Below are positions 1 through 8,200 of a stretch of 14,454 nucleotides of DNA, piece by piece. This DNA is from Eubacterium sp. UBA3279 (lineage in GTDB: Bacteria; Bacillota; Clostridia; Lachnospirales; Lachnospiraceae), in NCBI GenBank assembly GCA_002361775.1, contig DETV01000042.1, positions 1 to 14,454 of the forward strand, given 5' to 3'. The translations under genes were made by a program, and so were the position numbers. The notes beneath the pieces are model-generated. The model had not been told where the DNA came from. It saw only the letters and a program-made list of their open reading frames with translations, and made no database searches. The stretch's first letter is position 1; each line of letters starts with the position of its first letter.

Positions 1-592
1 TTACACAAAAAACTTGACAATCCCTTTTCATCAGTTCGACACCGGCATTCCAAGCAGTTGCAACTTTTTCTCCAGTGGAGTAGTAACCATTCTGGAATTG
101 ATCAAACATTAGTGCCTGAAGTTTTGTCGGATCGACCTTTCCATTCTCAGAAAGTACGGCTTCTTCTGCCTTGACATTTACAATCTTTCCAACGATTCCA
201 GATACATACTCCGTTTCCAGAAATTCCAGCAGTTCGCATTCCATTACGACAGGGAATTCCTCAATAATCGGAGCATTTACTTTGTCACTCTTTACAGCAT
301 GGTAACCGGTACGTTCAAATTTATCATTCATTTTGTTCCCGGAAGCGATACCAAAGAAATCTGCAACATCTACATGTGCTTCATCAGCCAAAGCTACAGT
401 AAAAGCTTTGCTTTCCTGAATGTTCAGCCAAGTCTTCTTACCTTCGCCGATAAACAGAATGATTTTATCCATATCGCAAATCTGTCCCCAAGCTACATTC
501 ATTACATTTACTTTTTCGTTTGCGTCATATGCAGCTACCATCAGAACTGGCATTGGATAGACAGCTGGAACGACACCTATATTTTTTTTCAT
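1..592 (-). CDS. Flavin reductase family protein, C-terminal end cut by window edge
   Basis: Translating the minus strand from the ATG at 592-590 gives an open frame of 197 codons running off the left edge. The protein starts MKKNIGVVPAVYPMPVLMVA and contains NVMNVAWGQICDMDKIILFI, the FxxxSGNK-like segment FFGIASGNKMNDKF and NAPIIEEFPVVMECELLEF. Together these fit the FMN-binding split-barrel flavin reductases (DIM6/NTAB type), which reduce flavin or use it to reduce small molecules in the cytoplasm. Family members are about 190-200 residues, so only a few residues are missing. A GGAGG at 603-607 (minus strand) lies about 10 bases before the start. The gene is divergent from an HxlR regulator, a common pairing in redox or electrophile stress responses, so repression by that neighbour is likely (inference). 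Confidence 0.88.
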   Translation of the reverse strand, partial: MKKNIGVVPAVYPMPVLMVAAYDANEKVNVMNVAWGQICDMDKIILFIGEGKKTWLNIQESKAFTVALADEAHVDVADFFGIASGNKMNDKFERTGYHAVKSDKVNAPIIEEFPVVMECELLEFLETEYVSGIVGKIVNVKAEEAVLSENGKVDPTKLQALMFDQFQNGYYSTGEKVATAWNAGVELMKRDCQVFCV

Positions 593-621
593 ATTGTAGA
601 TACCTCCGCATAATGATTTGA

Positions 622-650
622 TTGCATTTCTATATGAATCTGCTTATAAT
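622..650 (+). promoter_or_regulatory. Promoter for the HxlR regulator
   Basis: TTGCAT (622-627) and TATAAT (645-650) are separated by 17 bases. The start of transcription would fall near 657. This promoter overlaps the oppositely directed one, and the inverted repeat at 676-702 lies just downstream, which would allow autorepression. Confidence 0.55.
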
Positions 651-677
651 TATATTGATATAAAGGAAGAATAGCAA
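649..677 (-). promoter_or_regulatory. Promoter for the flavin reductase gene
   Basis: On the minus strand, TTGCTA (677-672) and TATAAT (654-649) are separated by 17 bases, a good sigma-A match. It points at the flavin reductase start. The -35 box touches the left arm of the inverted repeat at 676-702, so a bound repressor there would block this promoter. Confidence 0.6.
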
Positions 678-702
678 GTACCATCTTTTACGTTAGGTAC
701 TT
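676..702. promoter_or_regulatory. Inverted-repeat operator between divergent genes
   Basis: The 7-bp arms AAGTACC (676-682) and GGTACTT (696-702) are perfect inverted repeats separated by 13 bases, with centres 20 bp apart (about two helical turns). They lie between the flavin reductase and HxlR genes. HxlR-family dimers bind palindromes of this size in the gaps between divergent genes, so this is the likely binding site of the adjacent regulator (inference). Confidence 0.55.
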
Positions 703-718
703 ACCTTGGAGAAAGTAT

Positions 719-1051
719 ATGATAAAAGATTATATTGAAAATGCAAATTTTGAAGATACAGGATTCAGTTATACGTTATCTCTGATTTCGGGTAAATATA
801 AAATGGTTATTCTATATTGCCTAATGGAATATCAGCCGGTACGTTTTAATGAACTGCAACGATATCTGAAGAAGATTTCAGATAAGACGCTGAGCCAAAA
901 TTTGAAGGAACTAGAAAATGATGATTTGATTCACAGAGAGGTGTACCCACAGATTCCACCGAAGGTTGAGTATTCTTTAACAATGAGAGGGGAATCACTC
1001 ATGAAAGTTTTGGATCAATTATGCACATGGGGTGAAGAGAACCGGAGATGA
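719..1051 (+). CDS. HxlR-family winged-helix transcriptional regulator
   Basis: The 110-residue protein matches the usual length and layout of HxlR regulators. It has an N-terminal FSYTLSLISGKYKMVILYCL helix, then the winged helix-turn-helix segment with RFNELQRYLKKISDKTLSQN (about residues 42-61), the LKELENDDLIHREVYPQIPP wing and the typical VEYSLTMRGESLMKVL end. These proteins bind DNA as dimers and often sense oxidants, quinones or aldehydes. Only one Cys (residue 34, YCL) lies near the DNA-binding part, and Cys-102 is near the C terminus, so redox sensing is possible but not shown. The start is supported by GGAG at 708-711, seven bases upstream. It most likely controls the divergent flavin reductase and itself through the inverted repeat just upstream. 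Confidence 0.9.
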   Translation: MIKDYIENANFEDTGFSYTLSLISGKYKMVILYCLMEYQPVRFNELQRYLKKISDKTLSQNLKELENDDLIHREVYPQIPPKVEYSLTMRGESLMKVLDQLCTWGEENRR

Positions 1052-1122
1052 AAATCTAACTCATAGCATAGAAAAATCGGAATTTGCGGAGGATAATATT
1101 CACAGAATGAAAGGCAAATAAT

Positions 1123-1933
1123 ATGGAATTAAAATTTTGTGCAAGAATTCTTCAAAATGAGAATATGGATGCCGCCTATGTAGAGGTTCCTTACGATATC
1201 AAAGAGTTTTTTGGAAAAGGGCGTTTGTTGGTAAATGCTACATTTGATGGTATTCCGTATCGTGGGCAAGTGGTAAAATTGGGAACTCCGTGTTACATCA
1301 TCGGCGTTACAAAACAGATACGCAAGCAGATTGGCAAGAGCTTTGGTGATATGGTTGAAGTGGTTCTTCATGAAAGAGACAGTGAGAAAAGCCCAATGTG
1401 GCAATGTCCAAAATGTGGAAGAGAGTTTAAGAAAAAAGGGCAAAGTCATTACTGCGGTGAAAAGCCAAAGATGATTGTTAATATTGCGAATCTCAAAGAG
1501 GATTCGCAGGCGAGCTGCACAGCAACGTAGTTGCTTTCTCTTGTGCAGCTCTGCCATCCGCCGGAGGCTCATCTCAGTAGGGGGCTCGTCCTCTACTGAG
1601 ATGAATATATCCTGAGCCAGGATGAGGATAAACAGGAAGATCTGCAATATATCCGTCAGATTCTTCGCAGTGCATTACCGGAAGCGGAAGAACGCATTTC
1701 ATGGAGTATGCCGACCTACTGGAAAGGTCATAACATTGTTCATTTTGCTGCTTCAAAGAAACACATCGGCTTGTATCCGGGCCCTGCAGCAGTTGAAAAA
1801 TTTGCTGAAGCATTGAAAGGGTATAAGACGGATAAAGGAACGATTCGTATTCCCTATGGGAAAGTCGATGCAGAATTGATAATTGATAAAAAGAATTGTC
1901 TTGTGGTGCTACGAAACCGGAAACCATGCATGA
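1123..1933 (+). pseudogene. Broken DUF1905 / zinc-ribbon / DUF1801 (YdhG-like) gene
   Basis: The first open part (1123-1530) encodes a DUF1905 domain (residues 1-80, with GRLLVNATFDGIPYRGQVVK) followed by a Cys-containing knuckle, C95-x2-C98 and C111. The expected continuation, a DUF1801 domain, reappears in the same frame from codon GAT at 1600: DEYILSQDEDKQEDLQYIRQ, then WSMPTYWKGHNIVHFAASKK and HIGLYPG. Between them lies a 123-base insertion bearing an in-frame TAG (1528-1530). A second lesion, an extra base near 1890-1896, moves the typical DUF1801 ending IVLWCYETGNHA into another frame, which ends at TGA 1931-1933. Intact homologues are fused proteins of about 220-230 residues (recollection). 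DUF1801 proteins have been linked to iron handling, but their role is unclear. The N-terminal 135 residues could still be translated. AAGG sits eight bases before the start. Confidence 0.8.
1478..1600 (+). mobile_element. 123-bp three-hairpin insertion inside the DUF1905-DUF1801 gene
   Basis: Comparing the flanking codons with the expected protein (KPKxI-DEYILSQD) shows an extra 123 bases, a multiple of three. They fold into three stems. Stem 1 is TGCGAATC/GATTCGCA (1485-1492 with 1501-1508). Stem 2 is GAGCTGCACA/TGTGCAGCTC (1512-1521 with 1542-1551), continued by GCAAC/GTTGC (1522-1526 with 1530-1534). Stem 3 is CATCTCAGTAG/CTACTGAGATG (1570-1580 with 1593-1603). There is no open reading frame, terminal inverted repeat or clear target duplication. 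Subterminal hairpins without target duplication recall non-autonomous IS200/IS605-type elements or a mobile structured RNA. The family was not identified, and the exact ends could shift by a base or two. Confidence 0.6.
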
Positions 1934-1944
1934 GGAGGAATATC

Positions 1945-2217
1945 ATGAACCAGATAGAAGAGATCATTCGAAATACAACCGAAGAAGAACAGGAAAAGGT
2001 GGACTGGACCAAGGCCTGGAGTACAAAGTATCCTGTTCTTGCCACTTATCAGAAGGAAGTGGATATTCCGAAGTATGCTACCGAGATCCGTCGAATGTTC
2101 ACGGAACTGCAGGAAGATTACAATTATTCAGAACAGGATGCCATGCTGGTTTTGAAGGATATCCTGGCTCATGAGTACATGGATAACCGACCGAAGAAAA
2201 ACAAAAAACACAAGTAA
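1945..2217 (+). CDS. Conserved hypothetical protein, 90 residues
   Basis: The start at 1945 is chosen because GAGGAGGAA (1932-1940) lies just before it; upstream in-frame codons belong to the preceding broken gene. The protein begins MNQIEEIIRNTTEEEQEKVD. It is acidic and probably mostly helical, with WTKAWSTKYPVLATY in the middle, YATEIRRMFTELQEDYNYSE and a basic tail ending in KKNKKHK. I do not recognise a named domain, though similar small proteins occur in other Firmicutes (recollection). There is no signal peptide or membrane segment. It begins 11 bases after the stop of the broken DUF1801 frame and ends 15 bases before the DUF2200 gene, so it was probably part of the same operon. Confidence 0.7.
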   Translation: MNQIEEIIRNTTEEEQEKVDWTKAWSTKYPVLATYQKEVDIPKYATEIRRMFTELQEDYNYSEQDAMLVLKDILAHEYMDNRPKKNKKHK

Positions 2218-2232
2218 TGGAGACAAAGAATC

Positions 2233-2583
2233 ATGGAGAATGAAAAGGTATTTGCCATGTCCTTTTCCAAAGTATATGGCCTTCTGATAGCAAAAGCGGA
2301 GCGTAAAGGACGTACCAGAGCAGAAGTTGAAGAAGTCATCTCCTGGCTTACCGGGTACACTGCGCAGCAGATTGATAACCTCATGGATAGTGAAATTTCC
2401 TATGGAGATTTCTTCCGACAGGCTCCAGCAATGAATCCAAACCAGGAGAAGATTACTGGCGTTGTATGTGGTGTTCGAGTCGAAAATGTTGAGAATCCGC
2501 TGATGCGTGATATTCGGTATCTCGATAAGCTGGTGGATGAACTTGCCAGAGGCAAGGCAATGGAGAAAATATTGAGGGAATAG
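2233..2583 (+). CDS. DUF2200 family protein
   Basis: The 116-residue protein matches DUF2200 along its whole length. It begins MENEKVFAMSFSKVYGLLIA, continues with KAERKGRTRAEVEEVISWLT and GYTAQQ, and has the near-invariant ITGVVCGVRVE followed by PLMRDIRYLDKLVDELARGK. Members are small cytoplasmic proteins of unknown function in Firmicutes and other bacteria. The start is the ATG at 2233, and the previous gene ends 15 bases upstream, which suggests cotranscription. No lesion is visible. Confidence 0.88.
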   Translation: MENEKVFAMSFSKVYGLLIAKAERKGRTRAEVEEVISWLTGYTAQQIDNLMDSEISYGDFFRQAPAMNPNQEKITGVVCGVRVENVENPLMRDIRYLDKLVDELARGKAMEKILRE

Positions 2584-2659
2584 AAAGCGTTAATCCGATG
2601 GGATATACAATGGAGAAACTGAAAGAACTTCATTAATGGTACGGAAGAGAGTGATGTAA

Positions 2660-3196
2660 ATGGATTTAAATAAAACAAGCAGATTTATCAGTTTGATTCT
2701 CCGACACAGGCCAGATACTATCGGAATCTCGTTAGATGAACATGGATGGGCAAGTGTTGAAGAACTTTTGGCCGGTATCTCAAAGACACAGTACATTGAT
2801 ATGGAAATGCTTGAGAAGATTGTGAAAACAGATAGCAAGCAGAGGTATTCTTTCAATGAAGACAAAACTTTGATCAGAGCAAATCAAGGTCATTCCATTG
2901 ACGTGGATGTAGAACTTCCGAAGAAGCAGCCGCCGGTAATCTTATATCACGGAACGGGAGAAAAATATGTGGCCTCGATTGATGAACAAGGACTTATTCC
3001 AAAGAGCCGTATCTATGTCCATTTATCTGGTGATGAAGCAACTGCAACTATTGTCGGCTCACGACATGGGAGACCTGTGGTGTATGAAGTACTTGCAAGT
3101 CAGATGTACCATGACGGTTGTGAATTCTTTCAATCTGTAAATGAAGTATGGCTCACGAAGGCAGTACCGGTACAATATTTGAAAAAACTTAAATAA
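2660..3196 (+). CDS. kptA: RNA 2'-phosphotransferase (KptA/Tpt1 family)
   Basis: The 178-residue length and all family landmarks match Tpt1/KptA, which removes an RNA 2'-phosphate with NAD+, forming ADP-ribose 1'',2''-cyclic phosphate and nicotinamide. The N-terminal winged-helix lobe has LRHRP (R15-H16) and LDEHGWASVEELL. It is followed by IRANQGHS with R73, the NAD-binding LYHGT (95-99) and YVHLS (119-123), and then GSRHGRPVVYEV, where the fourth catalytic arginine probably lies (R135 or R138). In eukaryotes the substrate is spliced tRNA. Bacterial KptA usually has no known substrate, and some act on RNA or DNA 5'-phosphate ends. No other RNA-repair gene is nearby. It lies 76 bases downstream of the DUF2200 gene, a gap with no convincing gene. 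Confidence 0.93.
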   Translation: MDLNKTSRFISLILRHRPDTIGISLDEHGWASVEELLAGISKTQYIDMEMLEKIVKTDSKQRYSFNEDKTLIRANQGHSIDVDVELPKKQPPVILYHGTGEKYVASIDEQGLIPKSRIYVHLSGDEATATIVGSRHGRPVVYEVLASQMYHDGCEFFQSVNEVWLTKAVPVQYLKKLK

Positions 3197-3255
3197 ATCA
3201 GTGGGAGAAGGTTAGCTCTTCTTCCCTCTACAAATCATTTAGGAAGGAAAATGAG

Positions 3256-3454
3256 ATGGAAAAATTTATTCCGATCAATAAGAAATCGAAGAAGGCACAG
3301 TATGAAACTGTTATTCAAACAGAGATTGTTTTCTTGGTTTGACAGCTATGATATATATGATGAGGCTGGTAATACCGTTTATGTGGTTAAAGGTCAGTTG
3401 TCCTGGGGGCATAAAAAAGTTAATTGCAAAGGTCAGTGTCTGATTCTCAAATAA
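3256..3454 (+). pseudogene. Chimeric remnant: small-protein start joined to LURP-one/tubby-like fragment
   Basis: Two overlapping frames look like remains of different genes. From ATG 3256, correctly placed behind AGGAAGG (3241-3247), a frame reads MEKFIPINKKSKKAQ and then loses sense, stopping at 3342. This resembles the first 15 residues of a small Firmicutes protein (recollection). From ATG 3302 in another frame comes MKLLFKQRLFSWFDSYDIYD, then GNTVYVVKGQLSWGHK, the start of a LURP-one-related/tubby C-like phospholipid-binding-type domain. It ends at codon 51, about a third of the usual length. A reading frame also opens at 3251, but it has no proper ribosome binding site spacing. The simplest explanation is a deletion that fused two gene starts and left a dead fragment. 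Confidence 0.55.
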
Positions 3455-3503
3455 TTCGAGTGAGGGAAAAATCATTTAGTTGTTGATTGTGATTTGTTCT
3501 TTC

Positions 3504-3532
3504 TACACAGTCAATATAATACATGATATAAT
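3504..3532 (+). promoter_or_regulatory. Extended -10 promoter upstream of the three-gene cassette
   Basis: TGATATAAT at 3524-3532 is a perfect extended -10 element; the -35 region (around 3504) is weak. A second TATAAT at 3515-3520, with TTTGTT at 3493-3498, may give another start. Transcription from the extended -10 would begin near 3539, only 12 bases before a terminator hairpin. The rest of 3455-3649 holds no gene. Confidence 0.5.
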
Positions 3533-3550
3533 AAAATAACGATTAATGAG

Positions 3551-3580
3551 CTGGTGGCCGATGTAGCTGCCAGTTTTTTT
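3551..3580 (+). terminator. Intrinsic terminator or attenuator before the cassette
   Basis: CTGGTGGC (3551-3558) pairs with GCTGCCAG (3566-3573) over eight positions, two of them G-U, with a 7-base loop and then seven T (3574-3580). It lies after the promoter at 3524-3532 and 70 bases before the first cassette gene. It either ends transcripts from upstream and the short leader, or attenuates cassette expression. Confidence 0.65.
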
Positions 3581-3649
3581 GGAAGTGCAGATTTTTGAAC
3601 AGCATTCGAAAGTAATATAGAAAAAAGAAGAGTGGGAAGGTGATCAAAA

Positions 3650-5284
3650 ATGATGAAAGCGGAATTAAATTACAATCCTTATCTTTTAGAAACATCGGTA
3701 AAGTTTAATGGGCAAGCTCCTAGAATTAATAGTTTGGTTGAAAAATTTCAGAATAGCAGCCTTCAAAAATGGGTACATCGTATTCCGGATATTTTTTACG
3801 ATGAGATGAATGGCTTTGATTTTGAACTGGATTTTTCAGGAACGGAAAGAGATTTTTTGGAAGTAGTTGATGCTTTTAGAAGAAAAGAAGTTTCAGAAGA
3901 TCTGGTGCATGTCTTCCATAAAAACAAGCTTGATGGTCGCTATGAAAAAACAAGCTTAATTGATAATCTTATTTCCTGGTTCGAAGAGAACGAAAATAGA
4001 AATTTTGACTTTGATTCATTTAAAAGTGAAAATGCAGATTTATTTGAGAGTTCATATATGTATATAATTTTCCAAGGAAATCAGTTGAGTTCAACCACTG
4101 TAGATGACAAGGATATTTCAGTGGAGTATGTTGAGACAATCGACGAATTAAAGGATACAGATTTAAGAAACACACCTATTTTATTGTATATTTTTAAGGA
4201 GAATATCGGTGTGTTCCAAAAGAATCTCAGATATTTTATGGAAAGGGAAGATGTAGAATATGCACAGTTATTCTTTTTGATTCATCCGTCTTTAGATGCA
4301 GGAAAAGTAGAGAGAATCATTAAGGATCTTGGAATAGATGAGCCTAATATCGTTTCGGAAGTTTATAATGCGGCCGTGAAGAAATACATCGAAGTATATC
4401 CTGTCTCAGAATATATCTATTCTGCAGTTTCCTTATTCAAAAATATCACTGATAAATTGTCAGAACGTCTTCAAGCTGAAAGTGAACAATGCGCAGTTGT
4501 AAATAGAGAAGTCCACGCTCGCATTGATGAATATGAAGATATTATTCGCAGATTAAAAGAGGCATATCAGAATTTTATAAACCGCGATAATATTGATATT
4601 CCGGTAGAATGGAATAGTATTGAAAATGAATTATTGAATGATATCAGTATTTGGAGAAAACGCAAGACAAAAATCACTGATGATTATGAAGCGGAAATCG
4701 TTGCAACTGAATTTGAAACGGATGTAAAAAAATACTATATGAAGTTTTTGGAGAATATAGTAAGTGCTGCGAATGCCACAAAACAAGATATAGATACAGT
4801 TTATGAAGCATGGTATAGAAATGCAGAGTTTGATACTGGTTTCCAGGTTTCATCCGGTGGATATAATGTTCCGGAATTTTCAAATGAAGTGGTCATTGCC
4901 GAGTCACTTAAAAAATTGTTTGAGGAAGAATATGTTCAACCTAAAGAGGATATATTCGGACTGCTTTTTAAGGCATCATCAGATGCCCCAAAGGAACTGG
5001 TTCTGCAGAAAACATATTACTATCAAAATTGGAGAGATTATGTTACTGAAGTTGTGAGCTCGAAAGGGAAAAATGTCATTACAATTCTCTTCGAATGCAT
5101 ACAGAAATATGAGAAAGATATTTCGGAATCCTATATTGAACATCTTTCTGATCTCATTGAAGAACAAACACAATTAAAGAATCAGGAAGCTGCAAAGCTC
5201 TCTGATGAAGAAAGATTGCTTCAGAATGATATTGATTGGTTGATGAAAGTTCAGGACCAGTTGAAAGTAATTGAAAGAGGTTAA
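3650..5284 (+). CDS. Uncharacterised 544-aa coiled-coil protein, first gene of ATPase cassette
   Basis: I do not recognise a known domain. The protein is acidic and soluble-looking, with no signal peptide or membrane helix. Residues 1-260 look like mixed alpha/beta structure, including IPDIFYDEMNGFDFELDFSG near 45-64 and a strand-like YAQLFFLIHP. Residues 268-315 are charged and heptad-like (ITDKLSERLQAESEQCAVVN), and the last 40 residues form another likely coiled coil ending in DWLMKVQDQLKVIERG. GGGAAGG at 3634-3640 supports the first of two adjacent ATGs. The stop is five bases before the ATPase start, so the two are translationally linked. It may act as a sensor, adaptor or scaffold for the ATPase (inference from operon position only). 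Codon use and AT content match the next two genes. Confidence 0.8.
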   Translation: MMKAELNYNPYLLETSVKFNGQAPRINSLVEKFQNSSLQKWVHRIPDIFYDEMNGFDFELDFSGTERDFLEVVDAFRRKEVSEDLVHVFHKNKLDGRYEKTSLIDNLISWFEENENRNFDFDSFKSENADLFESSYMYIIFQGNQLSSTTVDDKDISVEYVETIDELKDTDLRNTPILLYIFKENIGVFQKNLRYFMEREDVEYAQLFFLIHPSLDAGKVERIIKDLGIDEPNIVSEVYNAAVKKYIEVYPVSEYIYSAVSLFKNITDKLSERLQAESEQCAVVNREVHARIDEYEDIIRRLKEAYQNFINRDNIDIPVEWNSIENELLNDISIWRKRKTKITDDYEAEIVATEFETDVKKYYMKFLENIVSAANATKQDIDTVYEAWYRNAEFDTGFQVSSGGYNVPEFSNEVVIAESLKKLFEEEYVQPKEDIFGLLFKASSDAPKELVLQKTYYYQNWRDYVTEVVSSKGKNVITILFECIQKYEKDISESYIEHLSDLIEEQTQLKNQEAAKLSDEERLLQNDIDWLMKVQDQLKVIERG

Positions 5285-5289
5285 GCTGT

Positions 5290-8200
5290 ATGAATGAAAT
5301 AACAAATCCACAAAATACTGAAATAATCGAAGTACAGGAAATGACAGTGAAAAACCGTTTGGAAATTATCGAAGAAGGAATTCGTAAAAAGTATCTGGCT
5401 CGTTTGACAGAAATGCAGATCGCTCCAATTGGTAATCTGATTCCTTTGGAAGAAGATTTAATTGATAATGTCCGCGTCTATCGAATAACAGAGATGGTAT
5501 ATCAAAAGGGAGAATCTGCTACCGATAAATTCACAACGGTGTTTAATACATTATCTACTTATAATGCATCTGTATTTATTATTATTGATTCAGATGGAAG
5601 AAATACAGAGTTTTATATTGGTGTAAGAAATAATGAAACTGATCCATTAGTAAAGAGATCTTCAGTTACATTAGGAGATACTTTGAAAAATACACTGATT
5701 GGACATTTCCCTGGAATTAAAATTGAAAACGAAAATCGTTCAAGTATTGCCAGTCTTTCAGAAAAAATATTACGTCAGCACAATGTTGCATCTGTCAGCG
5801 TTGTAGGAAGCAGTAAATCTACAAAAGATCAGTCAAATGATCAGTTTGTTCAGGGCCTTGAAAAATTAGCATTGGCCATGGAAGGGCGCCAGTATATTGG
5901 AATGATTGTGGCTGAAAGTCAGTCACCACAGAGAGTACAAGCATTAAGAAGCCAATATCAGGAATTATATACCAGGCTTTCTCCTTATCAGAAAGTGCAG
6001 TTTACACAGAATGAGTCTGATTCAACTTCTCGTAGCAAGTCATTTACAGAGATGTCTGGTAAGCAGAAAGCTGCGATGATCGGTAATGCTGCAATCGCAA
6101 TTGGCGGCGCAGTAGGAGGAGCATTTTTGGGAAGCAGTATATTAAAACCTGTTGGAACTATGATTGGCAGCCAGATTGGAAGTCAGGTTGCTGGGCAGTT
6201 GAATGGATTTATTACGTCATTGGCTCCAAATGAACAGATTACAAAGACTACTGGTACATCTACTTCGACAACAACTGAAAATAAAGCAGTAACTGATCTT
6301 TTACTGCTTATTGATGAAGCATTGAAGAGAACAAGTGAATTTGATAGTTATGGTATGTGGAATGTTGCTGGATATTTTGCTTCAGATGATATGTCAGCAG
6401 CAGAAATTGCAGCAAGCAATTATAGATCACTTATGAACGGTGAAACATCCGGAAGAGAACTGTCTGCAATAAATTCATGGAGAAGTAACAATCCATATCT
6501 GATTGGTGAATTCTCGGATTTAACAACATACCTCTCAAGATTTACTCATCCACAGTTTTTCTATGGAAGTAACGAATCGGGAGCGATTCTTACGGATGCC
6601 TCTACTTCAATAAGTGGTAAAGAATTGGGTCTACATCTGGGATTACCAAGAGCAACTGTTTCCGGGCTACCTGTAATAGAGCATGCTGAGTTTGGTAAAG
6701 AGGTTACTACTTATCAGTTGTTCTCAAAAGGTCGTGTTCTCAGACCGGAAGAAAGAATAACTCTGGGTAGAGTTTTCGATTTGGGACAGATTACAAAGAA
6801 GATTGTTGAACTGGAAAACAAGAGCCTTAATATGCATACATTCATTACGGGATCTACTGGATCCGGTAAGAGCAATACTGTATATCAGATACTGACAGAA
6901 CTTCATCAAGATAAAATTCCATTCTTGGTAGTTGAACCTGCAAAGGGTGAATACAAAGATGTTTTTGGACATTGGGATGATGTAAATGTGTATTCTACAA
7001 ATCCGAATGTTGCAGAACTGGTCAATCTAAATCCATTTAGATTTCCAGATAGTATTCATGTGTTAGAGCATGTTGATGGTCTGGTTGAAATCTTCAGTGT
7101 ATGTTGGCCAATGTATGATGCCATGCCAGCATTCTTTAAGGATGCGATTCTTAAATCTTATGAATCAGTAGGATGGGATCTTGGTTCTTCCACATTTGAA
7201 GGTGATGAAGTAGAGTATCCGGACTTTGAGATACTTGCTGAGCAGTTAAATGAGCTGATTGAAAACTCTGATTACGCCTCCGACATTAAATCAAATTATA
7301 GAGGTGCTTTGATTACGCGAGTAAAATCATTAACTGTTGGATTGAATAAGTTCATATTCACAACAAACCAGACTCCGTATGAGAAGCTCTTTGACGAGAA
7401 CTGCATTCTCGATATCAGCAGGGTTAAGTCTAGCGAAACAAAAGCATTGATCATGGGACTTATGGTTTATATCCTAAATGAATACCGAGTAGATCGAAAG
7501 ACATCAAATAATAATGGTCTTAAGCATATCACTGTTCTTGAAGAGGCTCATAATCTGCTAAAAAACACAGCAGGTGGTGGGGAATCTGATTTGGTAGGAA
7601 AATCGGTTGAAATGCTGACTCAGACTATTGCAGAAATCCGTACATACGGCGAAGGATTTATCATTGTTGATCAGTCTCCTTCTTCAGTAGATATTGCTGC
7701 TATTAAGAATACAAATACAAAGATTGTTCTTAGAACACCTGAAGCAAATGACAGAGAAGCTGTTGGTAGATCAATGGGATTAACTGAGGATCAGGTTAAT
7801 GAAATTGCTAAATTACCAAGTGGTGTAGCTGTTGTGTACCAGAACAATTGGGTAAGCCCAGTATTGACATTGGTAGATAAAGCAGATGTTGAAGAGGAAA
7901 TATATAAACCAGAAAAAGAGACTGTTATTCGCACCGCAAAATCAGCGAGAACACAGATTATCCGTATGTTGATGCAGCCTTGGATTCCTGGAAATAAAAT
8001 TCCCGAGAAGTCTTTATATAATTCACTTCGAGTATTGGAGCTTCCAAGAAGTGAACGACAAGAAATATGTTCTTTAATTGCGGATTACAGTTTGTTTAAT
8101 GGTAATCTTGTATGGAAGCAAGAGGATTTGCCGAAACTGCGAAAATTGTTACGTGGGGTTTTGGGTATCAAAGACGCAGATTTTCAGACGATGAATACAT

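Noticed and set aside
299..613. Plus-strand open frame of 104 codons
   Set aside because: It is antisense to the flavin reductase gene, whose translation matches a known family along its length.
2584..2659. Small frame MGYTMEKLKELH between the DUF2200 and kptA genes
   Set aside because: It is only 12 codons with no clear ribosome binding site. It may be the tail of a lost gene, but that cannot be supported.
3204..3232. Imperfect hairpin after kptA (GGGAGAAG with CTTCTTCCC)
   Set aside because: The pairing is imperfect and no T run follows, so it was not called a terminator.
3546..3566. Mini-frame MSWWPM with two Trp codons inside the terminator, like a trp leader peptide
   Set aside because: It has no ribosome binding site, would start only about 7 bases after the predicted transcript start, and no tryptophan genes follow. 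The TGG TGG is explained by the hairpin arm.
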